A stretch of 64,000 nucleotides of DNA from Austwickia sp. TVS 96-490-7B (GTDB taxonomy: Bacteria > Actinomycetota > Actinomycetes > Actinomycetales > Dermatophilaceae), in NCBI RefSeq assembly GCF_019331795.1, contig NZ_JAHPZL010000007.1, forward strand, positions 152,597 through 216,596, in the 5' to 3' direction. Below are positions 18,773 to 26,863 of this stretch, piece by piece; the first letter of the stretch is position 1; every line of letters begins with the position of its first letter. Made by a program: the position numbers and the translations under genes. The notes beneath the pieces are model-generated. The model saw only the letters and a program-made list of their open reading frames with translations, ran no database searches and was not told the origin of the DNA.

Positions 18773-19147
18773 CTACCTCGCTGGCACCGCCCGGCAACTG
18801 TCGACGCCACCGCGTACCGCCCTGCTGGTGGTGCGAACCGTGGTCGCGTAAGCCTTCTGCTGCTGCGGGTCAGGGCCGAGTGTGACCTCGGTCGATCCCA
18901 CCGCCGCATGGTCTGGCCCCTGAGCCAGGATGAGGCAACGCACCGTCTGATCAGTGGGTTTAGCGACCTGATAGTGGACGACCATGGTGTTGTCGTCGGT
19001 GATCTCCCAGGTCAGATCCATCCAGTTGGGCTTGCCGACGGTCGCCGCTAATCCCCACCAGACAGCTCCCACGGTGAGCACGATCAACCCGATCGTGGCC
19101 ACCACCCAGATCGGGGCTCGCCCCGGAGCCGGACGTGGAATCTGCAC
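18773..19147 (-). CDS. DUF4307 family membrane protein
   Basis: A 124-aa protein with a short basic N terminus, one transmembrane helix (~12-34) and an extracytoplasmic beta-rich domain with WEITDDNTMVVHYQVAKP and RCLILAQGPDHAAVGSTEV, matching the actinobacterial DUF4307 pattern. Function unknown. It occupies its usual slot between greA and mca, on the greA strand. The GTG start has no ribosome-binding site, but TAGGCT lies exactly 6 nt before it, so the mRNA may be leaderless. Confidence 0.85.
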   Translation of the reverse strand: MQIPRPAPGRAPIWVVATIGLIVLTVGAVWWGLAATVGKPNWMDLTWEITDDNTMVVHYQVAKPTDQTVRCLILAQGPDHAAVGSTEVTLGPDPQQQKAYATTVRTTSRAVRGGVDSCRAVPAR

Positions 19148-19153
19148 GAGAGC

Positions 19154-19159
19154 AGCCTA
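19154..19159 (-). promoter_or_regulatory. Candidate -10 (TAGGCT) for a leaderless DUF4307 transcript
   Basis: On the minus strand TAGGCT is followed by 6 nt and then the GTG start codon at 19147, so the predicted transcript begins at the start codon. Confidence 0.45.
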
Positions 19160-19410
19160 GCCCGACTGCTGAGTGATGATGCGGGGTGTGGCCTGTGGGC
19201 TTCCAGGGGTGTCGGAGCCCGGGGACATGTCCTCCGGGTGCGTCCGGGGCCTATGCTCAAAGCTAGTGTGGCGCAGGGGTTGCCGTCGGGGCCCTGGAAG
19301 CGGACCCTACGTCGGGGTCGCTGGAAGCACAGGCGAGAATCGATCAGATCCACCGTGGGACCGACCGCCCCGCATCGGCGTGGCAGTGTGACGACGCGAG
19401 AGGAAGTGAC

Positions 19411-20361
19411 GTGGCCGGGCAGAACCGATGGCGTTTGATGGCGGTACACGCCCATCCCGATGACGAGTCCAGCAAAGGGGCAGCGACCTCGGCGCGATAT
19501 GTCGACGAGGGCGCCCAGGTCATGGTGGTCTCTTGCACCGGCGGGGAACGAGGAGACGTGCTCAACCCCCGCCTGCAGCATGACGCTGACCTGCTCCGTG
19601 ACCTTTCGGAGTTCCGGCGCCAAGAAATGGCGCGCGCCCAACAGGTCCTCGGCGTGGAACACACCTGGCTGGGATTCGTGGACTCCGGTCTGCCAGAGGG
19701 GGACCCCCTCCCACCTCTGCCGGAGGGCTGCTTCGCGACCCAACCATTGGCAGTCACTACTGAAGCATTAGTCCGGGTGATCCGGCAGTTCCGCCCGCAT
19801 GTGATGACGACGTACGACGAGCGCGGTGGCTACCCGCACCCAGACCACGTGATGACCCATGTGGTGAGCGTCGCCGCTTTCCGGGCCGCTGGTGACCCAC
19901 AAGCTTTCCCCCAGGCTGGCCCGCCCTGGCAACCGTTGAAGCTCTACTACAACCAGACGATTTCTTTTGACCGACTCGACGCATTGCATGCAGCGCTGTT
20001 GGCTGAAGGTTTGGACAGTCCTTTCGCCGACTGGATCGGGAGACGCTCGTCAATGCCAGTCCGTGACGTGACCACCAGGGTGTCGTGCGCGGATCATTTT
20101 GGACGCCGAGACGACGCTTTGCGGGCTCACGCTACCCAGATCGATCCAGACGGGTGGTGGTTTGCCGTGCCCCCAGAGCTGGAACGACGTGTCTGGCCGT
20201 ATGAGGATTTTGAAGCTGCGATCAGTTACGTCGGGGTCGCCCCACAGGAGGATGATCTGTTTGCCGGGTTGGACAACCCTGACGCTGCAGACCGTCTGGC
20301 ATACCAGAGCGCCGAGACGGGTGCGTCACCGCAGTACGACGTCGTCAAGGAGGCTTCATGA
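19411..20361 (+). CDS. mca: Mycothiol S-conjugate amidase Mca
   Basis: A 316-aa zinc-dependent LmbE/PIG-L-family amidase. It cleaves mycothiol S-conjugates of toxins or antibiotics into GlcN-inositol and a mercapturic acid for export, so it marks a mycothiol-using actinobacterium. Zinc-site motif AVHAHPDDESSKGAA is at ~11-25, with the later HPDHVMTH near 140. Length and the C-terminal region with FAVPPELERRVWPYEDFE favour Mca over the deacetylase MshB. GTG start with AGGAAG upstream. Its stop overlaps the next start (ATGA). Confidence 0.93.
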   Translation: MAGQNRWRLMAVHAHPDDESSKGAATSARYVDEGAQVMVVSCTGGERGDVLNPRLQHDADLLRDLSEFRRQEMARAQQVLGVEHTWLGFVDSGLPEGDPLPPLPEGCFATQPLAVTTEALVRVIRQFRPHVMTTYDERGGYPHPDHVMTHVVSVAAFRAAGDPQAFPQAGPPWQPLKLYYNQTISFDRLDALHAALLAEGLDSPFADWIGRRSSMPVRDVTTRVSCADHFGRRDDALRAHATQIDPDGWWFAVPPELERRVWPYEDFEAAISYVGVAPQEDDLFAGLDNPDAADRLAYQSAETGASPQYDVVKEAS

Positions 20362-20651
20362 ACGGCGCGAACCAGTCCGTCTCCGGCGGTATCGGAGGTT
20401 TCCTCGCGTTTTTCCTGTTGGCCTGCGCGTTGTGGCTGTTGATGCGCAACATGAACAAACGGCTGCAAAACATCAGTTACGACGAAGAGTTGCGCTCGCA
20501 ACGACCTGATGGTCAGGGCCGTCCGGCGTCTGCCGCTGGTGGAGCCCCTCTCGGCGCGGCTGGCCCGATCGATCCGGGGGTGCGTCGGTCGGCGACCGGA
20601 CCGGCCGACGGTGACGGTGGGGACGGGGCTTTCCCGTCTTCCGCTGGGTGA
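20358..20651 (+). CDS. Small single-pass membrane protein next to mca
   Basis: A 97-aa protein. One hydrophobic helix (~10-29), then MRNMNKRLQNISYDEEL and a Pro/Gly/Ala-rich disordered tail. It overlaps mca by four bases and precedes uppS by 15 nt. A small membrane protein in this position is common in actinobacteria (between Mca and the short-chain cis-prenyltransferase in mycobacteria). No function is known. Confidence 0.75.
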   Translation: MNGANQSVSGGIGGFLAFFLLACALWLLMRNMNKRLQNISYDEELRSQRPDGQGRPASAAGGAPLGAAGPIDPGVRRSATGPADGDGGDGAFPSSAG

Positions 20652-20666
20652 CGGGAAGGGAACTCT

Positions 20667-21443
20667 GTGGGGCTGCGCGCACTCCTGTACCGCAAAGTGT
20701 TGTACGGGGTCTACGAGCGTCGGTTAGCTGCTGGCCTGAGGCCAGACCGGGTGCCTCGCCATGTTGGCGTGATGTTGGACGGAAATCGACGGTGGGCGCG
20801 GCAGAAGGGCACAGACACCGCGCATGGGCATCAGGCGGGTGCGGACAACATCGTCCCGTTCCTGACCTGGAGTGAAGAGGTGGGCGTCGAGATCGTCACG
20901 TTGTGGCTGTTATCGACAGACAATTTGCGTCGTCCAGAACACGAGCTGAGTCCGCTCCTGCGGATCATCGAAAACGTCGTTGAGGAGTTGTGTTTGGCCG
21001 GTCGGTGGCGGGTCAACATCGTGGGATCTCAGCGGCTCCTCCCAGAGGGGACGGCGCGACGACTCACTCAGTGTGCCGCGACGACGGCCGATGTCTCTGG
21101 CTTGGTGGTCAACGTCGCGGTCGGTTACGGCGGCCGGGACGAAATCGCTGACGCGGTGCGCTCTTTGCTGCAGGAAGCCCGGTCCAGGGGAGCGACCCTG
21201 GAAGAGCTGGCTGACTCCTTGGACGTGTCCGATATCGCCGGGCACTTGTACACTAAAGGTCAACCTGACCCGGACCTGGTCATTCGTACCTCCGGGGAGC
21301 AGCGGATCGGTGGCTTCCTCCTGTGGCAGAGCACGCACAGCGAGCTCTACTTCTGTGAGGCGTATTGGCCTGATTTCAGGCGGGTGGACTATCTTCGGGC
21401 GCTGCGGTCCTTTGCGGATCGAGAACGGCGTTTCGGGACGTGA
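20667..21443 (+). CDS. uppS: Isoprenyl (cis-prenyl) transferase, UppS/Z-FPP synthase family
   Basis: A 258-aa protein that condenses isopentenyl diphosphate with cis geometry to make polyprenyl diphosphate for cell-envelope carrier lipid. Motifs: HVGVMLDGNRRWARQKG (catalytic Asp) near 32, LWLLSTDNLRRP near 78, VNVAVGYGGRDEI near 147 and LVIRTSGEQRIGGFLLWQS with the SELYF motif near 208-228. Many homologues read RLSNFL where this one reads RIGGFL. By position (near mca and greA) it corresponds to the short-chain Z-farnesyl diphosphate synthase of mycobacteria, so chain length may be short. GTG start. Confidence 0.93.
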   Translation: MGLRALLYRKVLYGVYERRLAAGLRPDRVPRHVGVMLDGNRRWARQKGTDTAHGHQAGADNIVPFLTWSEEVGVEIVTLWLLSTDNLRRPEHELSPLLRIIENVVEELCLAGRWRVNIVGSQRLLPEGTARRLTQCAATTADVSGLVVNVAVGYGGRDEIADAVRSLLQEARSRGATLEELADSLDVSDIAGHLYTKGQPDPDLVIRTSGEQRIGGFLLWQSTHSELYFCEAYWPDFRRVDYLRALRSFADRERRFGT

Positions 21444-21483
21444 ACCGTCGTACAGGGGAGATTGGGGATGGAGGACCACTGAG

Positions 21484-23166
21484 GTGAGAGACGTGGGTAG
21501 TGCACCCGCGCGGCGTCGTCCTGCCCCGCTGCCACAACTTGACCTGCCTGGTTCGTTACGTCGAATCGGGGCCCATTTCCTCGAAGCGTTGCGGATGCCA
21601 CTGGTACGTCGCGGCATCATCGCGACCGCCTGCATCTCGGCTGGCTCGATGACGTCGGCCTTCCTGCCCACCCCGGCTCCGATCGTGGAGACGTTGGGGT
21701 TGGAATGGTTCCAGACCAGCACCGGGAAGTTCGCGGCGACGGTGATTCTGTCCTTCGGGGTCATCTTGCTGTTGGACACCTGGTTGCGTTTGCGTCCGAT
21801 CGCAGGGGGTCGGACAGCACCGGCGGTGACCTGGGCATTGTGGGCGATTCCGCTGTTGGCTTGTCCGCCGCTGTTCAGCAGGGATGCCTACAGTTACGCC
21901 GCGCAGGGGCTGGTCGTGGCTAGAGGTATGGACCCGTATCAGACGGGTCCGGTGTCGGTTCCGGGGCCATTCGCAGACCAAGTCGACATCATGTGGTTCT
22001 GGACTCCGGCGCCGTATGGACCGTTGGCCTTGCAGATGCAACGCCTGGTGGTGTCGGTGGTCGGTGGCGACGCCTATACCGCTGCGGTGTGTATGCGGGT
22101 GCCGGCGCTGCTGTCGATGGCAGTCATTGCTTATGCCTTGCCACGGTTAGCTGATCGGGTCGGGGTCAATCGGCAGCAGGCGATTTGGCTGGGAGTCCTC
22201 AACCCTTTGGCGATGCTGCATTTTGTGGGTGGGATGCACAACGACGCGATGATGGTCGCGTTGACGGTGTTTGCCATGCTGTTAGCCAGCCGAGGGCACT
22301 TTGTGTTGAGCTGTATCGCGCTGGCTGGTGCGACCGGATTCAAACAGACTGCGGCGATGGCGATTATCGGGGTGGTGGGCCTGGGGATGCGCTATCGGTG
22401 GGGCACGGTCAAACGGCGCCCCTATCTCATTGGGTTGTTTACCGGGACCAGCATTTTTTTGGTCGCTTTTGAAGCGATGACCCTGGCGACCGGTTTGGGA
22501 TGGGGATGGGTGCAAAACCTAGCTGTCCCTGCATCGATTCGGTCCTTGTTGTCGCCGCCCACGTTGATCGGCACGCTTGCTGAGTGGTTCCTTTACCTGA
22601 TCGGGTTGCCGCGGAGCGCGCAACTCGTGCCGGTGCCATTGATGCAGAGCATCGGTTTGGTCAGCTTCGCGGTGTTGGCGGCCTGGTTGACCTTTAGTCT
22701 TGCCCCGCGGCGTCCGGTGATGGCGGCGGCGTTGGCGTTGATCTGGTTCTGTCTGTGCGGACCAGTGATCCATCCGTGGTACATGCTCTGGGGCGGGGTG
22801 TTGTTGGCGGCGACCAAGATGGACCGCCGTACCTTCCGAGCAGCGATCTATGTGTCGTTGTTCTTATGCACGTATTCCATGATCGATGCCGCGTTCAGCA
22901 ATGACAGATCGGCGTTGATTGTCTCGACGTTGGCTCTGGTCAGCTGGGGCATGCAGGGTCTGGTACGTCGTACTCCTGCGGCTTCGAACGCCCCCGGTGG
23001 GTTGTTGGGTGCCAAGCCGTGGGCCACCGGCCCCCTGGAGCCCGCGATCACGGCGATGAAGCCGGAGATTCCGGAGTCGACGGCCAGTGTGTCGGTGGGG
23101 GTGGACTCGTGGGGTCACCCTGAGGAGCCACCCGTCCAGGAGCGCCAGCGCTCTGCTGAGACCTGA
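21484..23166 (+). CDS. mptB: Polyprenol-phosphomannose-dependent alpha-1,6-mannosyltransferase, MptB-like
   Basis: A 560-aa integral membrane GT-C glycosyltransferase with about 12-13 predicted helices. The luminal loop PPLFSRDAYSYAAQGLVVARGMDPYQTGP contains the acidic catalytic signature typical of MptA/MptB. Also WTPAPYGPLALQMQ, LLNPLAMLHFVGGMHND-like and HPWYMLWG. The family extends the alpha-1,6-mannan backbone of lipomannan/lipoarabinomannan using a polyprenol-linked mannose donor, so this supports an envelope containing such a glycolipid. GTG at 21484 is 8 nt from GGAGGA; the longer open frame overlaps uppS and is not real. Neighbouring uppS may supply its lipid carrier. Confidence 0.87.
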   Translation: MRDVGSAPARRRPAPLPQLDLPGSLRRIGAHFLEALRMPLVRRGIIATACISAGSMTSAFLPTPAPIVETLGLEWFQTSTGKFAATVILSFGVILLLDTWLRLRPIAGGRTAPAVTWALWAIPLLACPPLFSRDAYSYAAQGLVVARGMDPYQTGPVSVPGPFADQVDIMWFWTPAPYGPLALQMQRLVVSVVGGDAYTAAVCMRVPALLSMAVIAYALPRLADRVGVNRQQAIWLGVLNPLAMLHFVGGMHNDAMMVALTVFAMLLASRGHFVLSCIALAGATGFKQTAAMAIIGVVGLGMRYRWGTVKRRPYLIGLFTGTSIFLVAFEAMTLATGLGWGWVQNLAVPASIRSLLSPPTLIGTLAEWFLYLIGLPRSAQLVPVPLMQSIGLVSFAVLAAWLTFSLAPRRPVMAAALALIWFCLCGPVIHPWYMLWGGVLLAATKMDRRTFRAAIYVSLFLCTYSMIDAAFSNDRSALIVSTLALVSWGMQGLVRRTPAASNAPGGLLGAKPWATGPLEPAITAMKPEIPESTASVSVGVDSWGHPEEPPVQERQRSAET

Positions 23167-23352
23167 TGAACGGCTGATGACAGCCGAGTGAACGATGGGC
23201 GGTGAGCCTGCGCGGAAGCATCGAGCCCGGTGCGTCAGCCCCTACGCGGGCCACCCAAGGTCGTACGGTGACGAATGTCCTTGGCAGCACGCGCCAGTCC
23301 CTTCCAGCGAGAGCGTACGGAGCGTACCGGCGCCCGGAAGAGGGGTGCGTTC

Positions 23353-24705
23353 ATGGTGGCGACCGTCCCGGATCGACAGGGTTCGTACGACGACACGGTG
23401 CGGTCTGCGCCGGAGGAGCGGCTGACGTACGTCCTGGATACCTCGGTGTTGTTGTCCGACCCGCGGGCGATGCTCCGGTTCGCTGAGCACGACGTGGTGT
23501 TGCCGATCGTGGTGATCACCGAGCTGGAGGGGAAACGCCACCATCCGGAGCTGGGATATTTCGCCCGGGGAGCGTTGCGGTTGCTGGATGATCTGCGAGT
23601 CACGCACGGTCATCTGGACACTCCGGTGCCGGTGGGTCATGCCGGGGGGTTGCTGCATGTCGAACTGAACCACCAGGAGCAGGACCGGATGCCGGTGGGT
23701 TTTCGATTGGGCGACAATGACACCCGAATCCTGTCAGTGGCATTGAATCTCGCGGCGACGGGGAAACAAGTTGTCGTGGTGAGTAAGGACCTGCCGATGC
23801 GGATCAAAGCATCGGCGATGGGTCTAGACGCCCAGGAATACCGGGCTGAGCTGGCCGTGGATTCGGGGTGGACGGGGATGTCTGAGATTGAGGTAGCTGC
23901 TGAGCAGGTGGATCGGTTGTACGCCGACGGAAGACTTGACTTGGCGGAGTGTCGCGAGCTGCCGGTTCATACCGGCTTGGTGATGACCTCTGCGCGGGGG
24001 AGCGCATTGGGCCGGGTGGCTCCAGACGCGACGGTCAGACTGGTCCGTGGGGATCGAGATGCCTTTGGTTTGCATGGGCGCAGCGCTGAACAGCGGATCG
24101 CCTTGGACCTCCTCCTTGACCCTGATGTCGGGATCATCAGTCTGGGCGGCCGAGCTGGCACTGGAAAAAGTGCTTTGGCCCTCTGTGCGGGTTTAGAGGC
24201 GGTGATGGAGCGACGGCAACATCGCAAGATGCTGATCTTCCGCCCTTTGTATGCGGTGGGTGGCCAAGAGCTGGGGTATCTTCCGGGCACCGAGGCAGAA
24301 AAGATGAATCCCTGGGCACAGGCGGTCTTTGACACGTTGTCTGCGGTGGTCAGCAGCGAGGTCGTCGAGGAAGTCCTGGATCGAGGCATGTTGGAAGTGC
24401 TCCCGCTGACCCATGTCCGGGGGCGATCGTTGCACGACGCTTTTGTCATCGTCGACGAGGCTCAGTCGCTGGAGCGCAATGTCCTGCTGACTGTGCTGAG
24501 TCGGATCGGACAGAACTCACGCGTAGTGCTGACCCATGATGTGGCACAACGAGACAATCTGCGTGTCGGACGTCACGACGGGATCGCAGCGGTGATTGAG
24601 GCGCTGAAGGGGAATCCGCTATTCGCCCACGTCACGCTGGTGCGCAGCGAGCGCAGCCCGATCGCAGCTTTGGTGACCGAGTTGCTCGAAGGGGCTGAAG
24701 TGTGA
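23353..24705 (+). CDS. PIN domain-PhoH ATPase fusion (PhoH2-type)
   Basis: A 450-aa fusion. N-terminal PIN/VapC-like RNase domain (~28-150) with [22 protein letters not shown] and [12 protein letters not shown], carrying the conserved metal-binding acidic residues. C-terminal PhoH helicase-like ATPase (~235-450) with Walker [11 protein letters not shown] near 266 and Walker [12 protein letters not shown] near 360. PhoH2 proteins from mycobacteria unwind and cleave RNA in a sequence-biased, ATP-dependent manner. No VapB-like antitoxin gene is visible directly upstream. The start is taken at ATG 23353 (AGAGGGG upstream); 23275 is possible. Confidence 0.9.
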   Translation: MVATVPDRQGSYDDTVRSAPEERLTYVLDTSVLLSDPRAMLRFAEHDVVLPIVVITELEGKRHHPELGYFARGALRLLDDLRVTHGHLDTPVPVGHAGGLLHVELNHQEQDRMPVGFRLGDNDTRILSVALNLAATGKQVVVVSKDLPMRIKASAMGLDAQEYRAELAVDSGWTGMSEIEVAAEQVDRLYADGRLDLAECRELPVHTGLVMTSARGSALGRVAPDATVRLVRGDRDAFGLHGRSAEQRIALDLLLDPDVGIISLGGRAGTGKSALALCAGLEAVMERRQHRKMLIFRPLYAVGGQELGYLPGTEAEKMNPWAQAVFDTLSAVVSSEVVEEVLDRGMLEVLPLTHVRGRSLHDAFVIVDEAQSLERNVLLTVLSRIGQNSRVVLTHDVAQRDNLRVGRHDGIAAVIEALKGNPLFAHVTLVRSERSPIAALVTELLEGAEV

Positions 24706-24838
24706 GGCCGATTCGCCCAGGGTCTCGCATGTCGGACGTCTGACCGGGTCACGATTTGATGAACGCCCGACCAGGTGCCAGGGTGTCAAAAGTATCGATC
24801 CGATAACGGTCCGTTTCAGATGTGGTGACAACAGCCTC

Positions 24839-24875
24839 GGCCAGTGGCGCCACACCGGGTTCGGCGCCACTGGCC
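24839..24875 (+). promoter_or_regulatory. Perfect 13-bp hairpin in the leader of the lytic-like gene
   Basis: GGCCAGTGGCGCC (24839-24851) pairs with GGCGCCACTGGCC (24863-24875) around an 11-nt loop. It ends 36 nt before the GTG start and 24 nt before the GGAGG ribosome-binding site. Without a T-tract it could be an attenuator or a leader-stabilising stem. A smaller palindrome (TATCG-ATC-CGATA, about 24793) lies upstream. Confidence 0.45.
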
Positions 24876-24911
24876 GTCGTTGGGTCGCCCATCGCCCTAC
24901 GGAGGTACCAC

Positions 24912-25745
24912 GTGTCGCGATACAACGGCTCTCACCGCAACAGTCCAGGTGCCACCAAGCAAATGAGCGCTCCGTTCTCCTTCCTCTACCGGCACACCAA
25001 GTCGGTAGCCGGGGCAAGCTTGCTGGCGCTCGGGGTTGGTGGGGCTGTTGCGCAGAACATCCCTGCAGCCATGGCCGCAGCACGGTCCCAGCCAGTGCCG
25101 CTGTCCGGCGCAGAGCTGGTGGCTTCCCTCACTCGGATCAAGGGCGAACAGCAGCCCACCAGTAGCGGGTTCGGTGAAGGTCTGGATCGGATGATCTCTC
25201 AGGTGTCCGGGCATGTTCCGGCCGCACGAGAAGGCAGCTCCCAGGTCGCCGCTGGCTCTCGGGTCCCCGAGAAAAGCAAGCCGGGCGCTGACAAGAGCAA
25301 GCCTGCTCCGGACAAGAACAAGCCAGGCGCTGACAAAAACAAACCCGCTGCGGATCAAAACAAGCCGGGTGCCGACAAACGTAAGCCTGCTCCGGACAAG
25401 AACAAGCCAGGCGCTGACAAAAAGAAAGACCCGGCAGCCACCCAATCAGATTCTCGGGCGATCGCCCAACGCCTGGTGGCTGAGCGTGGCTGGGGTCAGG
25501 ACCAGATGGTGTGTCTGGACCGGCTCTGGGGCAAGGACAGCGGCTGGCGGTTCGACGCGCGCCACCCTGCCACCGGCGCCTATGGGATCCCACAGGCCAA
25601 ACCGGCAGAAAAAATGGCGACCGCGGGTGGTGACTGGCGGACCAACCCCACCACTCAAATCAACTGGGGGCTGGGCTATATCGCCGCGGTCTACGGCACT
25701 CCCTGCGGTGCTCTAGCGCACTCTCAAGCCACCAACTGGTATTAA
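24912..25745 (+). CDS. Secreted lytic transglycosylase-like wall protein with repeat linker
   Basis: A 277-aa protein. A hydrophobic export segment at ~35-58 is followed by a helical region and a Lys/Pro linker at residues 123-171 made of seven 7-residue units (KPGADKS-like). The C-terminal ~95 residues match the actinobacterial lysozyme-like domain: RGWGQDQMVCLDRLWGKDSGW, AYGIPQAKPAEKM, INWGLGYI and a final Cys-containing YGTPCGALAHSQATNWY. At the usual catalytic Glu position (xESGW) there is Asp209. GTG start with GGAGG seven bases upstream. Probably acts on, or binds, peptidoglycan; activity is uncertain because of the Asp. Confidence 0.82.
   Translation: MSRYNGSHRNSPGATKQMSAPFSFLYRHTKSVAGASLLALGVGGAVAQNIPAAMAAARSQPVPLSGAELVASLTRIKGEQQPTSSGFGEGLDRMISQVSGHVPAAREGSSQVAAGSRVPEKSKPGADKSKPAPDKNKPGADKNKPAADQNKPGADKRKPAPDKNKPGADKKKDPAATQSDSRAIAQRLVAERGWGQDQMVCLDRLWGKDSGWRFDARHPATGAYGIPQAKPAEKMATAGGDWRTNPTTQINWGLGYIAAVYGTPCGALAHSQATNWY
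25278..25424 (+). repeat. Seven tandem 21-nt coding repeats
   Basis: Seven in-frame 21-nt units encode 7-residue K-P-x-x-D-K/Q-x blocks. Two 41-nt stretches, 25299-25339 and 25383-25423, are identical and 84 nt apart, so part of the array arose by duplication of a longer block. Likely variable in copy number among strains. Confidence 0.85.
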
Positions 25746-25750
25746 AAGCT

Positions 25751-25814
25751 GCCGGATCACGATGGGTGCCGATCCGGCGACGGTTCCCGCAGGGTGGTGG
25801 CCTGCGGGAACCGT
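25751..25814. terminator. Double hairpin terminator between convergent genes
   Basis: GCCGGATC/GATCCGGC (25751-25778) and a perfect 14-bp stem ACGGTTCCCGCAGG/CCTGCGGGAACCGT (25780-25814, 7-nt loop) fill the 78-nt gap between the lytic-like gene and the 3' end of coaA. Likely works on both strands. Confidence 0.7.
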
Positions 25815-25823
25815 GCCGGTCGC

Positions 25824-26777
25824 TCAGAGTTTGCGGAGCCGCACGTGTTGCACGCTGTGGTCGGCTCCCTTGGTGAGGACTAGTGTCGCCCGAGCTCGGG
25901 TCAGCTGGACATTCTGACGCAGATTAGGCTCATTGATCGTGTTCCAAATCAAGGAGGCCAAGGCAATCGCCTCGCTGTCCGAAAGATCGGCATACCGATG
26001 AAAGTAGCTCCCAGGATCAGCAAAAGCTGTACGGCGTAACGCTAGAAAACGATCGATATACCATCGTTTGATGTGCTCTACCCGGGCATCGACATACACC
26101 GAGAAATCGAAGAAGTCGGAGACCGCCAACCCATACCGCCCATCCGGGCGAAGCCGCGGACTCTGCAGCACGTTCAGTCCCTCCACGATCAACACATCTG
26201 GACGACGTACTTCAATGTGTTGGTCAGGGACGATGTCATAGACAAGATGACTGTAGACCGGGGCAACCACCGTGTCCGCGCCAGCTTTGACCTCAGCGAC
26301 AAAACGCAACAATGCGCGCTGGTCGTAGCTCTCGGGGAAGCCTTTACGGTCCAGAATCCCTCGGCGTTCCAACTCAGCATTGGAGTAGAGGAATCCGTCA
26401 GTAGTCACAAGCTCTACCTGCGGAGTGTTGGGCCAGCGGGCCAGCATCTCGCGCAGCAGTCGCGCTGTCGTCGACTTGCCCACTGCCACCGATCCGGCCA
26501 CCCCGATGATAAACGGGGTCCGTTCTGGTCGTTCCCCGAGGAAGTTCCCAGTGACCCGGTGCAGAGACTCAGTTCCTTCGACGTAAAAACTCAATAACCG
26601 GGACAACGGCAGATAGACATCCTCGACCTCTCGAAGATCGATCTGATCCCCTAAACCGGCCAGTCGAGCGACATCGGCATCGGTCAGCCGCAGTGGGTGG
26701 GCCTCACGCAACCGCGCCCAGTCTGAACGGTCCAGTTCCACGTAGGGGGAGGGGATCGAGTCATGCGAATGAGACAC
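25824..26777 (-). CDS. coaA: Type I pantothenate kinase
   Basis: A 317-aa enzyme for the first step of coenzyme A synthesis, ATP-dependent phosphorylation of pantothenate. P-loop [17 protein letters not shown] near 98, [20 protein letters not shown] near 130, KGFPESYD near 152 and [11 protein letters not shown] near 203 are typical of the bacterial type I (CoaA) family; length also fits. The GTG at 26777 is preceded by AGGGAAGAA and yields the usual N terminus; the longer frame runs into glmS. Divergent from glmS across 86 bp. Confidence 0.96.
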   Translation of the reverse strand: MSHSHDSIPSPYVELDRSDWARLREAHPLRLTDADVARLAGLGDQIDLREVEDVYLPLSRLLSFYVEGTESLHRVTGNFLGERPERTPFIIGVAGSVAVGKSTTARLLREMLARWPNTPQVELVTTDGFLYSNAELERRGILDRKGFPESYDQRALLRFVAEVKAGADTVVAPVYSHLVYDIVPDQHIEVRRPDVLIVEGLNVLQSPRLRPDGRYGLAVSDFFDFSVYVDARVEHIKRWYIDRFLALRRTAFADPGSYFHRYADLSDSEAIALASLIWNTINEPNLRQNVQLTRARATLVLTKGADHSVQHVRLRKL

Positions 26778-26850
26778 GGCGGCATTCTTCCCTATGGTTC
26801 GTCGACCCAGACCGAATCTGCGTGGTGAGCCCAGCGGAAAAACGCTCCGA

Positions 26851-26856
26851 TAGACT
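26851..26856 (+). promoter_or_regulatory. Candidate -10 (TAGACT) for a leaderless glmS transcript
   Basis: TAGACT ends 7 nt before the glmS ATG, and there is no ribosome-binding site in between, so transcription probably starts at or next to the start codon. Confidence 0.45.
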
Positions 26857-26863
26857 CCGACGC

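Noticed and set aside
24706..24911. Possible c-di-AMP riboswitch before the wall-enzyme gene
   Set aside because: Such leaders are known for related wall genes, but I could not find the conserved core; only a simple hairpin and a short palindrome are visible.
25278..25424. Regular repeats suggestive of a CRISPR array
   Set aside because: Units are tandem 21-nt, in frame and without spacers; they encode a K-P linker.
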